A stretch of DNA of 64,000 nucleotides. It comes from Paraburkholderia sp. BCC1885 (GTDB lineage Bacteria > Pseudomonadota > Gammaproteobacteria > Burkholderiales > Burkholderiaceae). Below the pieces are notes generated by a model, which was given only the letters and a program-made list of their open reading frames with translations, was not told the origin of the DNA and ran no database searches. The DNA lies in NCBI RefSeq assembly GCF_900996235.1, contig NZ_CAAJGM010000144.1, positions 1 through 64,000 of the forward strand. The letters are read 5' to 3'. The position numbers and the translations under genes were made by a program. This document shows positions 52,406-61,054 of the stretch, piece by piece. Positions within the stretch are counted from its first letter, which is position 1. Every line of letters begins with the position of its first letter.

Positions 52406-52669
52406 TCAGAAGGATTCCTGTGTACGCAGGATGGCAGAGAGCGCTTCAAGCGCCGCAATTTCGTCAGGCCCCGTTGCGAGGACCCTCACCAGCGTGTCCG
52501 GTCTCGCCCGCAGGGACATGACCGACATGACGTCCTTTGCGTTGACGGACCGGCCGTTCGCCATGCAAACGATGTCGCTCGCAAACCCGGCTGCACTCAC
52601 CGCAAGTCTGGCCGACCCTTGCCCGTTCAGGCCCCACCGCCCGCCTACCTGAATCAATACCTCAACCAC
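52406..52669 (-). CDS. HPr-like protein lacking the phospho-histidine
   Basis: An 87-residue HPr fold: VEVLIQVGGRWGLNGQGSAR, LAVSAAGFASDIVCMANGRSVNAKDVMSVMSL, VRVLATGPDEIAALEALSAIL. In PTS HPr proteins the first loop reads GLHARP with the phosphorylated His; here it reads GLNGQG, so neither the His nor the Arg is present. The Ser-46-type region (NGRSVNAKDVMSVMSL) is retained. GTG 52669 is chosen because it gives the family length and has GGGGAG upstream. It may be a regulatory Crh-like protein. Confidence 0.8.
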   Translation of the reverse strand: MVEVLIQVGGRWGLNGQGSARLAVSAAGFASDIVCMANGRSVNAKDVMSVMSLRARPDTLVRVLATGPDEIAALEALSAILRTQESF

Positions 52670-52725
52670 CCTGCTCCCCTTGTGCGTAACGCGACCCGGG
52701 ACCACACATCCCATCCCGGGCCCGC

Positions 52726-53235
52726 TTAGTGCATGGAACCCGCGACGACCTCGACAAGGAAGTTTCGCAGCAGCGGATCCCACGTTTCATCCTGCAACGG
52801 AATTTCGACCGTCGCGAGCCGTCTCATTACCCGATCCAGATACTCCACGCGAAGTGATTTTGGATGGGGTGGACCGCGAAAGAACTGGCCATCATCGTCC
52901 AGAAACAGACAGGGCTTTTGCCTGTACCGGGCCCCGAACCGCGACGTTGCATCCTGAACGTGTCGTGCCGATTCCTTCTGATAGACGAAGATCACATTGA
53001 TCCCGCACTCTTCCAGGCGATCGCAAATGTCCGAAAAGCGGTAAAGCATCTGAAATCCGCGCTCGCCCGCCTTGCCAACACCGATCACGATCAATCCACG
53101 GATCCCCATCACATCCCGCAAAAACCGGTGCGTGTAGTCATGCGACAGCAGGGCAACACTCGCGTCGATCACATCAACCTCCTTGCCAGGCGCCAGTGAA
53201 CGATCCACCTTGCCTGATCTGATCACCCCTTGCAT
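52726..53235 (-). CDS. Thioredoxin-fold-like protein
   Basis: A 169-residue protein. The pattern GLIVIGVGKAGERGFQMLYRFSDICDRLEECGINVIFVYQ, then ...RYRQKPCLFLDDDGQFF, resembles peroxiredoxin/AhpC-like thioredoxin folds, but no C-x-x-C or clear peroxidatic Cys is seen. ATG 53235 (MQGVIRSG) is preferred; the frame extends 40 codons further up without homologous character. A palindrome of the TGATAAT/ATTATCA type is 53 bp upstream of this ATG, suggesting direct regulation. Confidence 0.6.
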   Translation of the reverse strand: MQGVIRSGKVDRSLAPGKEVDVIDASVALLSHDYTHRFLRDVMGIRGLIVIGVGKAGERGFQMLYRFSDICDRLEECGINVIFVYQKESARHVQDATSRFGARYRQKPCLFLDDDGQFFRGPPHPKSLRVEYLDRVMRRLATVEIPLQDETWDPLLRNFLVEVVAGSMH

Positions 53236-53287
53236 CGATGGACCGGGCCATGGATGCCATTCAGGTTTAATTGTAGCGTAAATAAAT

Positions 53288-53304
53288 GATGATTTCATTA
53301 TCAT
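53288..53304. promoter_or_regulatory. TGATAAT-N3-ATTATCA palindrome, site 2
   Basis: TGATGAT TTC ATTATCA, one mismatch from the perfect form at 47162. It lies 53 bp upstream of the leftward ATG at 53235, in the usual promoter-proximal position. Confidence 0.55.
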
Positions 53305-53354
53305 ACAATGTGCGTACAACTCCTGGAGTTGGTAGCGATTTCGCGAGCGGACCA

Positions 53355-53773
53355 CTACCCTTCAGGTGAGAGGAGATCAGTGCGTGTTTGCCCGGCGGCG
53401 CCCGCTGAATGTTCGACGGCGATCCGCTTGATCTCGCTCAGGGCAAGATCGAACTCCGTCGTCTTGTCGAAGTAATAGCTCGCTCCGGCCAACATGCAGG
53501 CCTTCCGGTATCCCTTGCCCGAATAATTGGTCGCAGCATCGTGATGACAGGCGGGCTGTTTCGCGCAAGGCCACTAATGACTTCCAGTCCACTACCGCCG
53601 GTCAATCTCAGATCCACAATGACGAAATCTGCATGCTTCGCCGCGATGCCGGCCAATGCTGCGCAGGGCTCGTTCGCTGCGCCAACAAGCTCGACCCCTT
53701 CGATGGTTTCAAGGAGCGCGGCAACGCCTCTTCTGACGGAGATCGAGTGCCCAACGAGAAAAATTCTCAGCAT
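53355..53773 (-). pseudogene. Single-domain response regulator, frameshifted
   Basis: From ATG 53773 the frame encodes a receiver domain: LRIFLVGHSISVRRGVAALLE, the phospho-acceptor strand FVIVDLRLTGGSGLEV, then PPVITML. After that codon two extra bases (CG) appear before ACCAATTAT. In the next frame the domain continues TNYSGKGYRKACMLAGASYYFDKTTEFDLALSEI, including the conserved Lys, to a TAG at 53355. Without the two bases the gene would be an intact ~137-residue CheY-like protein with no output domain. Frameshift mutation or sequencing error. Confidence 0.8.
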
Positions 53774-53837
53774 GGGGAGGGACCGCCCGGGTTGACGCAT
53801 TGCAGGTTCCTCCATCCGGCGATCTGCAGCGGTAGCA

Positions 53838-54599
53838 CTAGCGGTCAAGCCGGTATATCTGGTCGCGCAGGTCGTCAATCAGCGGCACGATCGCCAGCAC
53901 GATCAACAGTCCCGCGAGAGGAATGGTGGCCGCGTATCCGATGTGCTTGAATCCCAGCGCTCCGGTGATGCCGCCGACGAAGAACATGGCCAGCATCGTG
54001 CCGTGCACTTTCAGTTTCGCCCGGTCGGCCAGCACCGCCGGCTCTGCAGGCCCACCCCAGGAGGAATTCCAGTAGAAGAGTTTGCCGAGCTCGATGCCGA
54101 TATCCGTCACGATACCGGTCATGTGGGTGGTGCGAATTTCCGCGCCCGATAGCTTCGTGATCATCGCGTTTTGCAGCCCCATGATGAAGCAGAGAAGCAC
54201 GACCGTCGTTGGGACGAACAGGGCTTCCCACAGCGCCAGATGACTGCCGATCAGCCCGAAGCAAAGGAGCAGCCCAGCCTCGATCAGCAAGGGTGAAGCG
54301 TACTGACTGTTCAGTCGCCTGCGTCGCCCCCAATTGACGAGCACGGCGGAACAGGCAGCACCCAGCAGGAACGAGATCAGCGATCCGGCACCCGCGAGGA
54401 CCAGTGAGAGATCACCCAGCGCGGTCTGGTCAGCGATCGCGGATACCACGCCGCTCATATGGGAGGTGTACTGCTTCACCGCGAGAAAGCCGCCAGCGTT
54501 GGTCCCACCTGCCACGAACGCCAGCGAAAAACCAAGCTGCCTGTCCGCCCCGGTGCTCCGGTTCTTTCCCGTCAGACTGCGGAAATAGTGTGCTGGCAT
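53838..54599 (-). CDS. DUF1275 (YoaK family) membrane protein
   Basis: A 253-residue integral membrane protein with about six hydrophobic helices. The N-terminal LGFSLAFVAGGTNAGGFLAVKQYTSHMSGVVSAIAD is the DUF1275 signature, followed by CFIMGLQNAMITKLSGAEIRTTHMTGIVTDIGIELGK. Function in bacteria is unknown. ATG 54599 (MPAHYFRS) is chosen; the longer frame adds a non-conserved Arg-rich leader. It ends 64 bp before the response-regulator remnant. Confidence 0.9.
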   Translation of the reverse strand: MPAHYFRSLTGKNRSTGADRQLGFSLAFVAGGTNAGGFLAVKQYTSHMSGVVSAIADQTALGDLSLVLAGAGSLISFLLGAACSAVLVNWGRRRRLNSQYASPLLIEAGLLLCFGLIGSHLALWEALFVPTTVVLLCFIMGLQNAMITKLSGAEIRTTHMTGIVTDIGIELGKLFYWNSSWGGPAEPAVLADRAKLKVHGTMLAMFFVGGITGALGFKHIGYAATIPLAGLLIVLAIVPLIDDLRDQIYRLDR

Positions 54600-55133
54600 G
54601 AGGTATCGACTCGTGTACTGGCGTGTCCGCTTCGCCCTTCGGCGCCAGCGCGGACAGGTTCCGCAAGCTGGTTTCTGGATTCCACACGCAAACTGAGGCC
54701 CGCCTTCCAGACGCCCTGAACGAACGCGACACGTTTTCCGTGCACCCCGATAGAGCATCACATGTGGAACCAGATCAATAAAGCTGCTAGGATGATAACG
54801 AAATTATCATAAACTGGTAACTTGATGCTCCTGCCGATGGACCTTCTGCTGGATGTAGTTAACACACCGGGATGCACCACGTCACCGACGCCGGAAGCCG
54901 CGGTAACGATGCAGGACCGATGTGGTTTGTGGTGGTGGGTCGACAATGCCCGGCAACTGATGGGGCGGAGAGCGCCATATTGAGGAGAAGTGTCATGCCG
55001 CTTGACGACCCTCTTGAAGAGCACCGGATAGCGTGAATCTCGTTGCGTAACAGCATGCACTTGCCGAGACTCATCGGTCGCAACATGACTCGGGGTAACG
55101 GAAACTGATCTGCACTAGCAGGAGAGCATTGGA
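54600..55133. promoter_or_regulatory. Divergent intergenic region before the hyf-like operon
   Basis: 534 bp separate the leftward DUF1275 gene from the rightward spermidine-synthase-like gene that heads the hyf-type operon. It contains the third TGATAAT-type palindrome (54793-54809) in an AT-rich patch (about 54770-54830), and it is the only sizeable space in which the hyf-type operon promoter could lie. I could not fix -35/-10 boxes or an RcoM site. Confidence 0.5.
54793..54809. promoter_or_regulatory. TGATAAT-N3-ATTATCA palindrome, site 3
   Basis: TGATAAC GAA ATTATCA, one mismatch from perfect symmetry. It sits 194 bp upstream of the DUF1275 ATG and about 325 bp upstream of the spermidine-synthase-like start. 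Confidence 0.55.
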
Positions 55134-55961
55134 TTGCCAGCCGATCACAATCAATTCAGACACGCCCTGGTGGAACTGTGCGGGAAGCCGCTTGGGAAAC
55201 CCGTGGTCCGCGACGGACTGCGCAAGCGGACGCTGCGTTTTGACGCCTTCGGCATACAAAGCTCGATGCGCAGGAGTGATCCGTTCGAACTCGATCTCCC
55301 GTACACCCGGGCCATGATGACCTTTGGCCTTTTTCACCACGAGCCCAGGGATATCCTGATCGTGGGTCTCGGCGGCGGATCACTCTCCAAATACTGCTTC
55401 CACAGATTTCCGTCAGCACGGGTCACCACGATCGAAATCGACGAGAGAGTGATTGCGTTACGCGAGCAGTTTTTCATCCCGCCTGACTCAGAAAGATCCC
55501 AGATCGTGCATGCCGACGCCGCGGACTACCTGTCGGACAAGACTGGCGTCGCGGACGTAATCCTGCTTGACGGCTTCGATGCATCGGGCTTGCCCGCCGC
55601 GCTGTCCAGCCGGTACTTCTACCATTCCTGCCGTGCCGCCCTGCGCGACAAAGGGGTTCTGGTAGCCAACCTGCTGCACAATGACCTGCTGCTCGCTGTC
55701 TGTCTCGAGCGAATACGCAGGGCGTTTGACGGAAGACTGTTCCGCACCACTGCGCACTGCGGTGGCAACATCATTGCGGTCGCGCTCAGGCAGGAATCCG
55801 TGCCGGGCTGGGATTACCTGCATGCCCGCGCGAAAACGATCGCGACATCGATGGGTCTGGACCTGCGGCGCCACGTGACGAAAATGGAACGTCATCACCG
55901 GGAGGAGCCCGTTCCGGGGTACCTTTCGTTCAACACACTGGCCGTTGAGCGAGACGTTTAA
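55134..55961 (+). CDS. Spermidine-synthase-like protein B
   Basis: A 275-residue paralogue of the protein at 51575: IVGLGGGSLSKYCFHRFPSARVTTIEIDERVIALREQF, then ADVILLDGFDASGLPAALSSRYFY. The start is a TTG at 55134 with AGGAG 9 bases upstream; no ATG fits better. It ends 20 bp before the hyfB-like gene, so it is probably the first gene of that operon. As with its paralogue, the fold is clear but the substrate is not. Confidence 0.75.
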   Translation: MPADHNQFRHALVELCGKPLGKPVVRDGLRKRTLRFDAFGIQSSMRRSDPFELDLPYTRAMMTFGLFHHEPRDILIVGLGGGSLSKYCFHRFPSARVTTIEIDERVIALREQFFIPPDSERSQIVHADAADYLSDKTGVADVILLDGFDASGLPAALSSRYFYHSCRAALRDKGVLVANLLHNDLLLAVCLERIRRAFDGRLFRTTAHCGGNIIAVALRQESVPGWDYLHARAKTIATSMGLDLRRHVTKMERHHREEPVPGYLSFNTLAVERDV

Positions 55962-55981
55962 CGGCACCGGAGACGACACCG

Positions 55982-57991
55982 ATGGGACAGTTGCTGGTCA
56001 TCCATTACGTGCTGCTGGTCATTGCAGGCTGGCTGCTTGTCGGGGTCATCGGACTCGCCAGCCTGCGCCGCACACGGGTGGTCGCGCACGGCCTCTTTCC
56101 AGTCGGTGCGATATTCGGTCTGCTGCTGTGCGCACTGGGTCTGACTGGCGTGTTCGCCGGTCCTCAGGAAATCATCCTGCCGCTCGGATTGCCGGACCTC
56201 CCGTTCCATCTTCGGCTCGACGGTCTGTCGGCGTACTTCCTAGCGGTCCTCGGCGTGGTGAGCACGGGCGTAAGCGCGTTCTCGGCTGGCTATTTCCGCA
56301 AAGGTGAAGGCACTCCGCCCGGGCTAATCTGCTTCGAATATCACGTCTGCCTCGCCAGCATGGCGGCGCTGCTGCTGGCAGACGATGCCTATAGCTTTAT
56401 GGTCGCGTGGGAAACGATGACGGTGTCGGCGGTTTTCCTTGTGATGACCAATCACCGCATCGCGGAGATCCGTCGAGCCGCTTACCTCTATTTCCTGATC
56501 TCCCATGTCGGCGCGCTGGCGCTCCTGCTGTGTTTCGGCCTGCTGCAAGCCAACACCGGCGACTACACGTTCGCCAGCATGCGTCACCAGCATCTCGACG
56601 TATTCTGGGCATCCATCGCGTTCCTGCTGGCCCTGTTCGGCTTCGGCGCCAAGGCCGGCATTTTCCCGCTGCATGTCTGGCTACCCGACGCGCACCCGGC
56701 CGCACCCTCGCCCGTCTCGGCACTCATGAGCGGCTTCGTGCTGAAGGCCGGCCTCTATGGCGTGCTGCGCACAGTGTTCGATCTGTTGCACGTCCAATTA
56801 TGGTGGTGGGGCGTGTTCATGCTGGCGCTCGGACTCTTTACCGCCCTCTTCGGCGTCGTCTTCAGCGCCATCCAGACGGACATGAAACGGCTGCTTGCGT
56901 ACTCGTCGATCGACAATATCGGTCTGATGTTCGTCAGCATGGGACTGGCGATCCTGTTTCGCGCGTACGGAATGAACACGCTGGCCACGCTGTCGTTGAC
57001 CGCCCTGCTCTACCAGATCGCTAGCCACGCGACATTCAAAAGCCTGCTGTTTCTCGGCACGGGGTCCGTGCTCCATGCAACAGGCGAACGCAATCTCGGC
57101 CGTCTGGGCGGCTTGATCCGCGTCATGCCGTGGACTGCATGGGCGGCACTCGTGGGCGCGTTTGCCAGCGCCGGGCTTCCGCCGCTGAGCGGCTTCGTCT
57201 CCGAATGGCTGCTGCTGCAAAGTTTTCTGTTCACGCCGGGCTTGCCGAACCCGTTCCTGAATATGGTGGTGCCGCTGCTCGCCGCGTTGATCGCGCTGGT
57301 GGCCGCGCTTGCGGGTTACACGATGGTCAAGTTCTTCGGCATCGTCTTCCTCGGTCAGCCGCGCGAAACGAAGCTGGCAGAGGCACATGACGCCAGCCGT
57401 TGGGAGCGGGTCGGCTTCGTCTGGCTGGCGGGGATTTGCGTGTTGCTCGGGCTTCTGCCGGTGCAGTTCGTGGCCGTGCTGGATCGCGTCACCCAGATGC
57501 TGGTGGGGACCGGCATCGGAGCAGCCGTCGCGAAGAATGGCTGGCTGCTGCTTGCGCCCACCAGCGTAAACCGGGCCAGCTACATGCCGGCGATTTTCCT
57601 GCTGTTTCTCTTCGCGTGCTGCGGGCTCGCGTGGCTGCTGGTCCGCCGTCTTTACCATGGACGCCTGAGGCGCGCCGCGCCGTGGGCCTGCGGCTATCCG
57701 TTCGTGACCGCGCGCATGCAGGACACCGCCGAAGGGTTCGGGCAGCCCATCCGCGAAATCTTCACGCCGCTCTTCAAAATCGAGCGGCGTCTTCCTTCAC
57801 CGTTCGACGAACACCCCGTGTACAGCGTCACGGTGACGGATCGCGCGTGGCCCCTGATCTACGCCCCGCTGGAACGGTTGATCATGCGCATCGCGGCACT
57901 GGCGGGGCGGCTTCAGACCGGCCGCATTGCCGTGTATCTGATGCACAGCTTCGTTATGCTGATCGTACTGCTGATGCTGGTGAGACGATGA
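55982..57991 (+). CDS. hyfB: HyfB-like antiporter subunit
   Basis: A 669-residue polytopic protein (about 15 hydrophobic helices) of the NuoL/MrpA family, matching hydrogenase-4 component B in length (E. coli HyfB 672). The conserved proton-antiporter block is FGFGAKAGIFPLHVWLPDAHPAAPSPVSALMSG, with the charged residues of TM7-8, then LLAYSSIDNIGLMF. It should translocate protons when the peripheral arm transfers electrons. The stop overlaps the hyfC-like ATG (ATGA). Confidence 0.92.
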   Translation: MGQLLVIHYVLLVIAGWLLVGVIGLASLRRTRVVAHGLFPVGAIFGLLLCALGLTGVFAGPQEIILPLGLPDLPFHLRLDGLSAYFLAVLGVVSTGVSAFSAGYFRKGEGTPPGLICFEYHVCLASMAALLLADDAYSFMVAWETMTVSAVFLVMTNHRIAEIRRAAYLYFLISHVGALALLLCFGLLQANTGDYTFASMRHQHLDVFWASIAFLLALFGFGAKAGIFPLHVWLPDAHPAAPSPVSALMSGFVLKAGLYGVLRTVFDLLHVQLWWWGVFMLALGLFTALFGVVFSAIQTDMKRLLAYSSIDNIGLMFVSMGLAILFRAYGMNTLATLSLTALLYQIASHATFKSLLFLGTGSVLHATGERNLGRLGGLIRVMPWTAWAALVGAFASAGLPPLSGFVSEWLLLQSFLFTPGLPNPFLNMVVPLLAALIALVAALAGYTMVKFFGIVFLGQPRETKLAEAHDASRWERVGFVWLAGICVLLGLLPVQFVAVLDRVTQMLVGTGIGAAVAKNGWLLLAPTSVNRASYMPAIFLLFLFACCGLAWLLVRRLYHGRLRRAAPWACGYPFVTARMQDTAEGFGQPIREIFTPLFKIERRLPSPFDEHPVYSVTVTDRAWPLIYAPLERLIMRIAALAGRLQTGRIAVYLMHSFVMLIVLLMLVRR

Positions 57992-58938
57992 TCACGCTCT
58001 CGGGATTGCTCTCGCAGGGGCTCGAAATCCTGCTCGCACTCGCGGCCGCTCCGCTGCTCACGGGCTGGGTCAACATGTGCCGCGCCCGGCTGCAGAACCG
58101 TCGCGCGCCGAGCATCTGGCAGCCTTACCGGATGCTGCACAAGCTGTTCAACAAGGAGTCCGTGGTAGCCAGTCACGCCAGCCCGATATTCCGCGGTGCG
58201 CCATACGTTGTGTGGGCTTGCATGACGCTCGCCTGCGCGATCGTGCCGACGCTTTCAACCGACCTGCCGCTGTCGCCGGCCGCTGACGCCATCGCGCTGG
58301 TGGGCCTCTTCGCGTTGGCACGCGTGACGCTCTCGCTGGCCGCGATGGACATCGGCACCGCGTTCGGCACGCTCGGCGCGCGCCGCGAAATGCTGGTGGG
58401 CTTCCTCGCGGAACCCGCGTTGCTGATGGTGCTGTTTTCGGCCTCGTTGATCACGCAGTCCACCTTGCTGACCAGCATCGTTGCCACGCTCGATCACCGC
58501 GAACTGGCGATCTATCCGAGCCTGGCATTTGCTGGGATTGCGTTCACGATGGTGTCGCTTGCCGAGAACGCGCGTCTACCGGTCGACAACCCGACCACCC
58601 ACCTCGAACTCACGATGATCCACGAGGCGCTGATCCTCGAATATTCCGGGCGGCATCTCGCGCTGATGGAATGGGCCGCGAGCCTCAAACTGTTCGCGTA
58701 CTCCTGCATTGGCCTGGCGCTCTTCATTCCGTGGGGCATCGCCGAAGCGGGCAATCCGACGGCGCTGCTATTCGCGATCCCGGCGCTCTTCGTCAAGCTG
58801 CTGGTGGGCGCCGCCGCGCTTGCGGTCGTCGAGACAAGCAATGCAAAGATGCGTATTTTCCGCGTCCCTGAGTTTCTCGCGACGGCGTTCCTGCTGGCCG
58901 TCATCGGCATGCTCGTCCACTTTCTGCTGGGGGCGTGA
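57988..58938 (+). CDS. hyfC: HyfC-like membrane anchor subunit
   Basis: A 316-residue NuoH-type membrane protein that anchors the peripheral arm and forms the quinone-binding chamber in related complexes. It has RAPSIWQPYRMLHKLFNKE, the conserved ENARLPVDNPTTHLELTMIHEALILEYSGRHLALMEWAASLK and six or more helices. ATG 57988 overlaps the hyfB-like stop; a longer frame running back into hyfB is spurious. Its stop is directly followed by the hyfE-like ATG. Confidence 0.93.
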   Translation: MITLSGLLSQGLEILLALAAAPLLTGWVNMCRARLQNRRAPSIWQPYRMLHKLFNKESVVASHASPIFRGAPYVVWACMTLACAIVPTLSTDLPLSPAADAIALVGLFALARVTLSLAAMDIGTAFGTLGARREMLVGFLAEPALLMVLFSASLITQSTLLTSIVATLDHRELAIYPSLAFAGIAFTMVSLAENARLPVDNPTTHLELTMIHEALILEYSGRHLALMEWAASLKLFAYSCIGLALFIPWGIAEAGNPTALLFAIPALFVKLLVGAAALAVVETSNAKMRIFRVPEFLATAFLLAVIGMLVHFLLGA

Positions 58939-59598
58939 ATGCACGGCTTCGCCACGCAGATCATCAATTTTCTGGCGGCCATCCTGCTGCTGTTGTCGTT
59001 TGCAATGCTCAGCCAGCGCCGCATCCTGTCGCTGATCCACCTCTACACGTTGCAGGGCCTGACGCTGGTATCCGCGAATCTGGTCCTCGGATATGTGACG
59101 GCCGACGTGCACCTGTATATCTCTGCCGCGCTGACTCTGGTGCTCAAGGTCGGTCTGATTCCGTGGATTCTCTACAGGCTGGTGCAGCGGCTCAACGTGA
59201 AGACCGACGTCGAGCCGCTCCTCAACATTCCCGCCACCCTGCTGGTGGGCATCGTGCTCGTGATCGTCGCGTTCAACGTCGCGTCGCCGGTCAGCCAGCT
59301 TGCATCGTCGGTGGCGCGCGGCACGCTCGGCATTGCCCTCGCATGCGTGCTGCTGTCGTTCATGATGATGATCACGCGCGCGAAGGCGATACCGCAGGTG
59401 ATCGGCTTTCTGTCGATGGAAAACGGCCTGTTCTTCGCCGCAGCGGCGGCCACCAACGGCATGCCCATGATCGTCGAACTCGGCATCGGACTGGACGTGC
59501 TGGTCGGCATCCTCATTCTCGGCGTATTCATGTTCCAGATTCGCGAGCAGTTCGACAGCCTGGACATACACCACCTCGAAAAGCTCAAAGATGACTGA
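58939..59598 (+). CDS. hyfE: HyfE-like membrane subunit
   Basis: A 219-residue membrane protein (E. coli HyfE 216) whose C-terminal half resembles NuoK: ILSLIHLYTLQGLTLVSANLVLGYV, GFLSMENGLFFAAAAATNGMPMIVELGIGLDVLVGILILGVFMFQI with the membrane glutamates typical of NuoK. The ATG abuts the preceding stop, and the end overlaps hyfF by 8 bp. Confidence 0.92.
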   Translation: MHGFATQIINFLAAILLLLSFAMLSQRRILSLIHLYTLQGLTLVSANLVLGYVTADVHLYISAALTLVLKVGLIPWILYRLVQRLNVKTDVEPLLNIPATLLVGIVLVIVAFNVASPVSQLASSVARGTLGIALACVLLSFMMMITRAKAIPQVIGFLSMENGLFFAAAAATNGMPMIVELGIGLDVLVGILILGVFMFQIREQFDSLDIHHLEKLKDD

Positions 59599-61051
59599 GG
59601 CCTGGGTACTGCTGCTCGTTTTCGCGATCCCGCTGCTGGCTGGCGGGTGCCTCGCGCTCGTAGGGCATCGCCATTTCGCTGCAGAGCTTAACGTTGGGTT
59701 CAGCTTCCTGACATTGGCCGCCGCAATGCTGCTCGCGGCTCAGACCGTCGCGCACGGACCTGCTTTCGCACTTGGTAAACTCTTCTTTGTCGATCCGCTC
59801 AATGTATTCCTGGTCGCATTGACGGCCTTCGTCGGCTGGACGACCTCGATCTTTTCGCGGCCGTACATGCGCGTCGAGCGCGACCGCGGCAGGATGACCG
59901 GTTCGCGCATGCGTCTTTATCACAGCATGTACCAGATTTTTATCTTTGCGATGCTGCTCGCGCTGCTCACCAACAACATGGGTATCCTGTGGGTCGCGAT
60001 GGAAGCCGCCACGCTCGCGACCGTGCTGCTGGTCAGCGTCTATCGCACCGCGGCCAGCCTCGAAGCCGCATGGAAGTACTTCATTCTGTGCGGCGTCGGC
60101 ATCGCCCAGGCGCTGTTCGGCACAATCCTGCTCTATCTGGCCGCGAGCCGGCAGCTCGGCGGTAGCGATGCGCTGCTCTGGACCGGTCTGAATGCCGTCA
60201 AGGGCAGTCTCGATCCGACCATCATTTCACTCGCGTTCGTGTTTCTGCTGATCGGCTATGGCACCAAGGTCGGTCTCGTGCCGATGCACAACTGGTTGCC
60301 CGACGCGCATGCCGAAGGTCCGACGCCGATCTCCGCGGTGCTGTCTGGCCTGCTGCTCAACGTTGCGCTCTATGCGGTGCTGCGTTGCAAGGTGCTGGCT
60401 GATGGCGCCCTGCAGAACGGTTTGCCCGGACATCTGCTGGTGGGTTTCGGACTGGTCTCGGTGCTGGTTGCGACCTTCTCGCTGTTCCGCCAGAAAGACG
60501 TCAAGCGGCTCTTTTCGTATTCGTCGATCGAGCATATGGGCGTGATGACATTCGCCTTCGGGCTTGGCGGTCCCATCGCGACGTTTGCGGGGCTGCTGCA
60601 CATGACGGTTCACTCGCTGGTGAAGTCCGCGATCTTCTTCACCGTCGGACACGCCGCCCAGAAGGCGGGCAGCCAGGCCATCGACGACATCCGTGGATTA
60701 CTGCGCGTGAGTCCAACGGTCGGCTGGGGCATGATGCTGGGCACGCTCGCCATCGTGGGCATGCCGCCATTCGGCGTGTTCGCGAGCGAATTCCTGATCC
60801 TGACCACCGCCATGAGCAGACTGCCGTGGAGCACGCCTTTCCTGTTGCTGGCGCTGGCCGTCGCATTCGCGGCGATCTTTTCGCGCGTGCAAGGCATGGT
60901 GTTCGGCGACACGACCGTCAAGCCTCTTGAGCACTCGCCGGCGCTGCTGCCGGTATTCGTCCATCTCGGCCTCGGCCTGATGCTGGGGCTCTATATTCCG
61001 CCGTATCTTGCGACGTGGTATCGGCAGGCGGCGGCGATGATTGCGGGGTGA
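59591..61051 (+). CDS. hyfF: HyfF-like antiporter subunit
   Basis: A 486-residue NuoM/NuoN-type antiporter-like membrane protein. The block IGYGTKVGLVPMHNWLPDAHAEGPTPISAVLSG is the proton-channel signature, followed by RLFSYSSIEHMGVMTFAFGLG and HSLVKSAIFFTVGHAAQKAG. With HyfB it gives the complex two antiporter-like subunits. It overlaps hyfE by 8 bp and ends 3 bp before hyfG. HyfD, a third antiporter in E. coli Hyd-4, is absent here. Confidence 0.93.
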   Translation: MTEAWVLLLVFAIPLLAGGCLALVGHRHFAAELNVGFSFLTLAAAMLLAAQTVAHGPAFALGKLFFVDPLNVFLVALTAFVGWTTSIFSRPYMRVERDRGRMTGSRMRLYHSMYQIFIFAMLLALLTNNMGILWVAMEAATLATVLLVSVYRTAASLEAAWKYFILCGVGIAQALFGTILLYLAASRQLGGSDALLWTGLNAVKGSLDPTIISLAFVFLLIGYGTKVGLVPMHNWLPDAHAEGPTPISAVLSGLLLNVALYAVLRCKVLADGALQNGLPGHLLVGFGLVSVLVATFSLFRQKDVKRLFSYSSIEHMGVMTFAFGLGGPIATFAGLLHMTVHSLVKSAIFFTVGHAAQKAGSQAIDDIRGLLRVSPTVGWGMMLGTLAIVGMPPFGVFASEFLILTTAMSRLPWSTPFLLLALAVAFAAIFSRVQGMVFGDTTVKPLEHSPALLPVFVHLGLGLMLGLYIPPYLATWYRQAAAMIAG

Positions 61052-61054
61052 CAC

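Noticed and set aside
57400..58938. A 512-codon frame across hyfB and hyfC
   Set aside because: Its first 196 codons are an arginine-rich off-frame reading of hyfB; the real hyfC start is the ATG at 57988 overlapping the hyfB stop.
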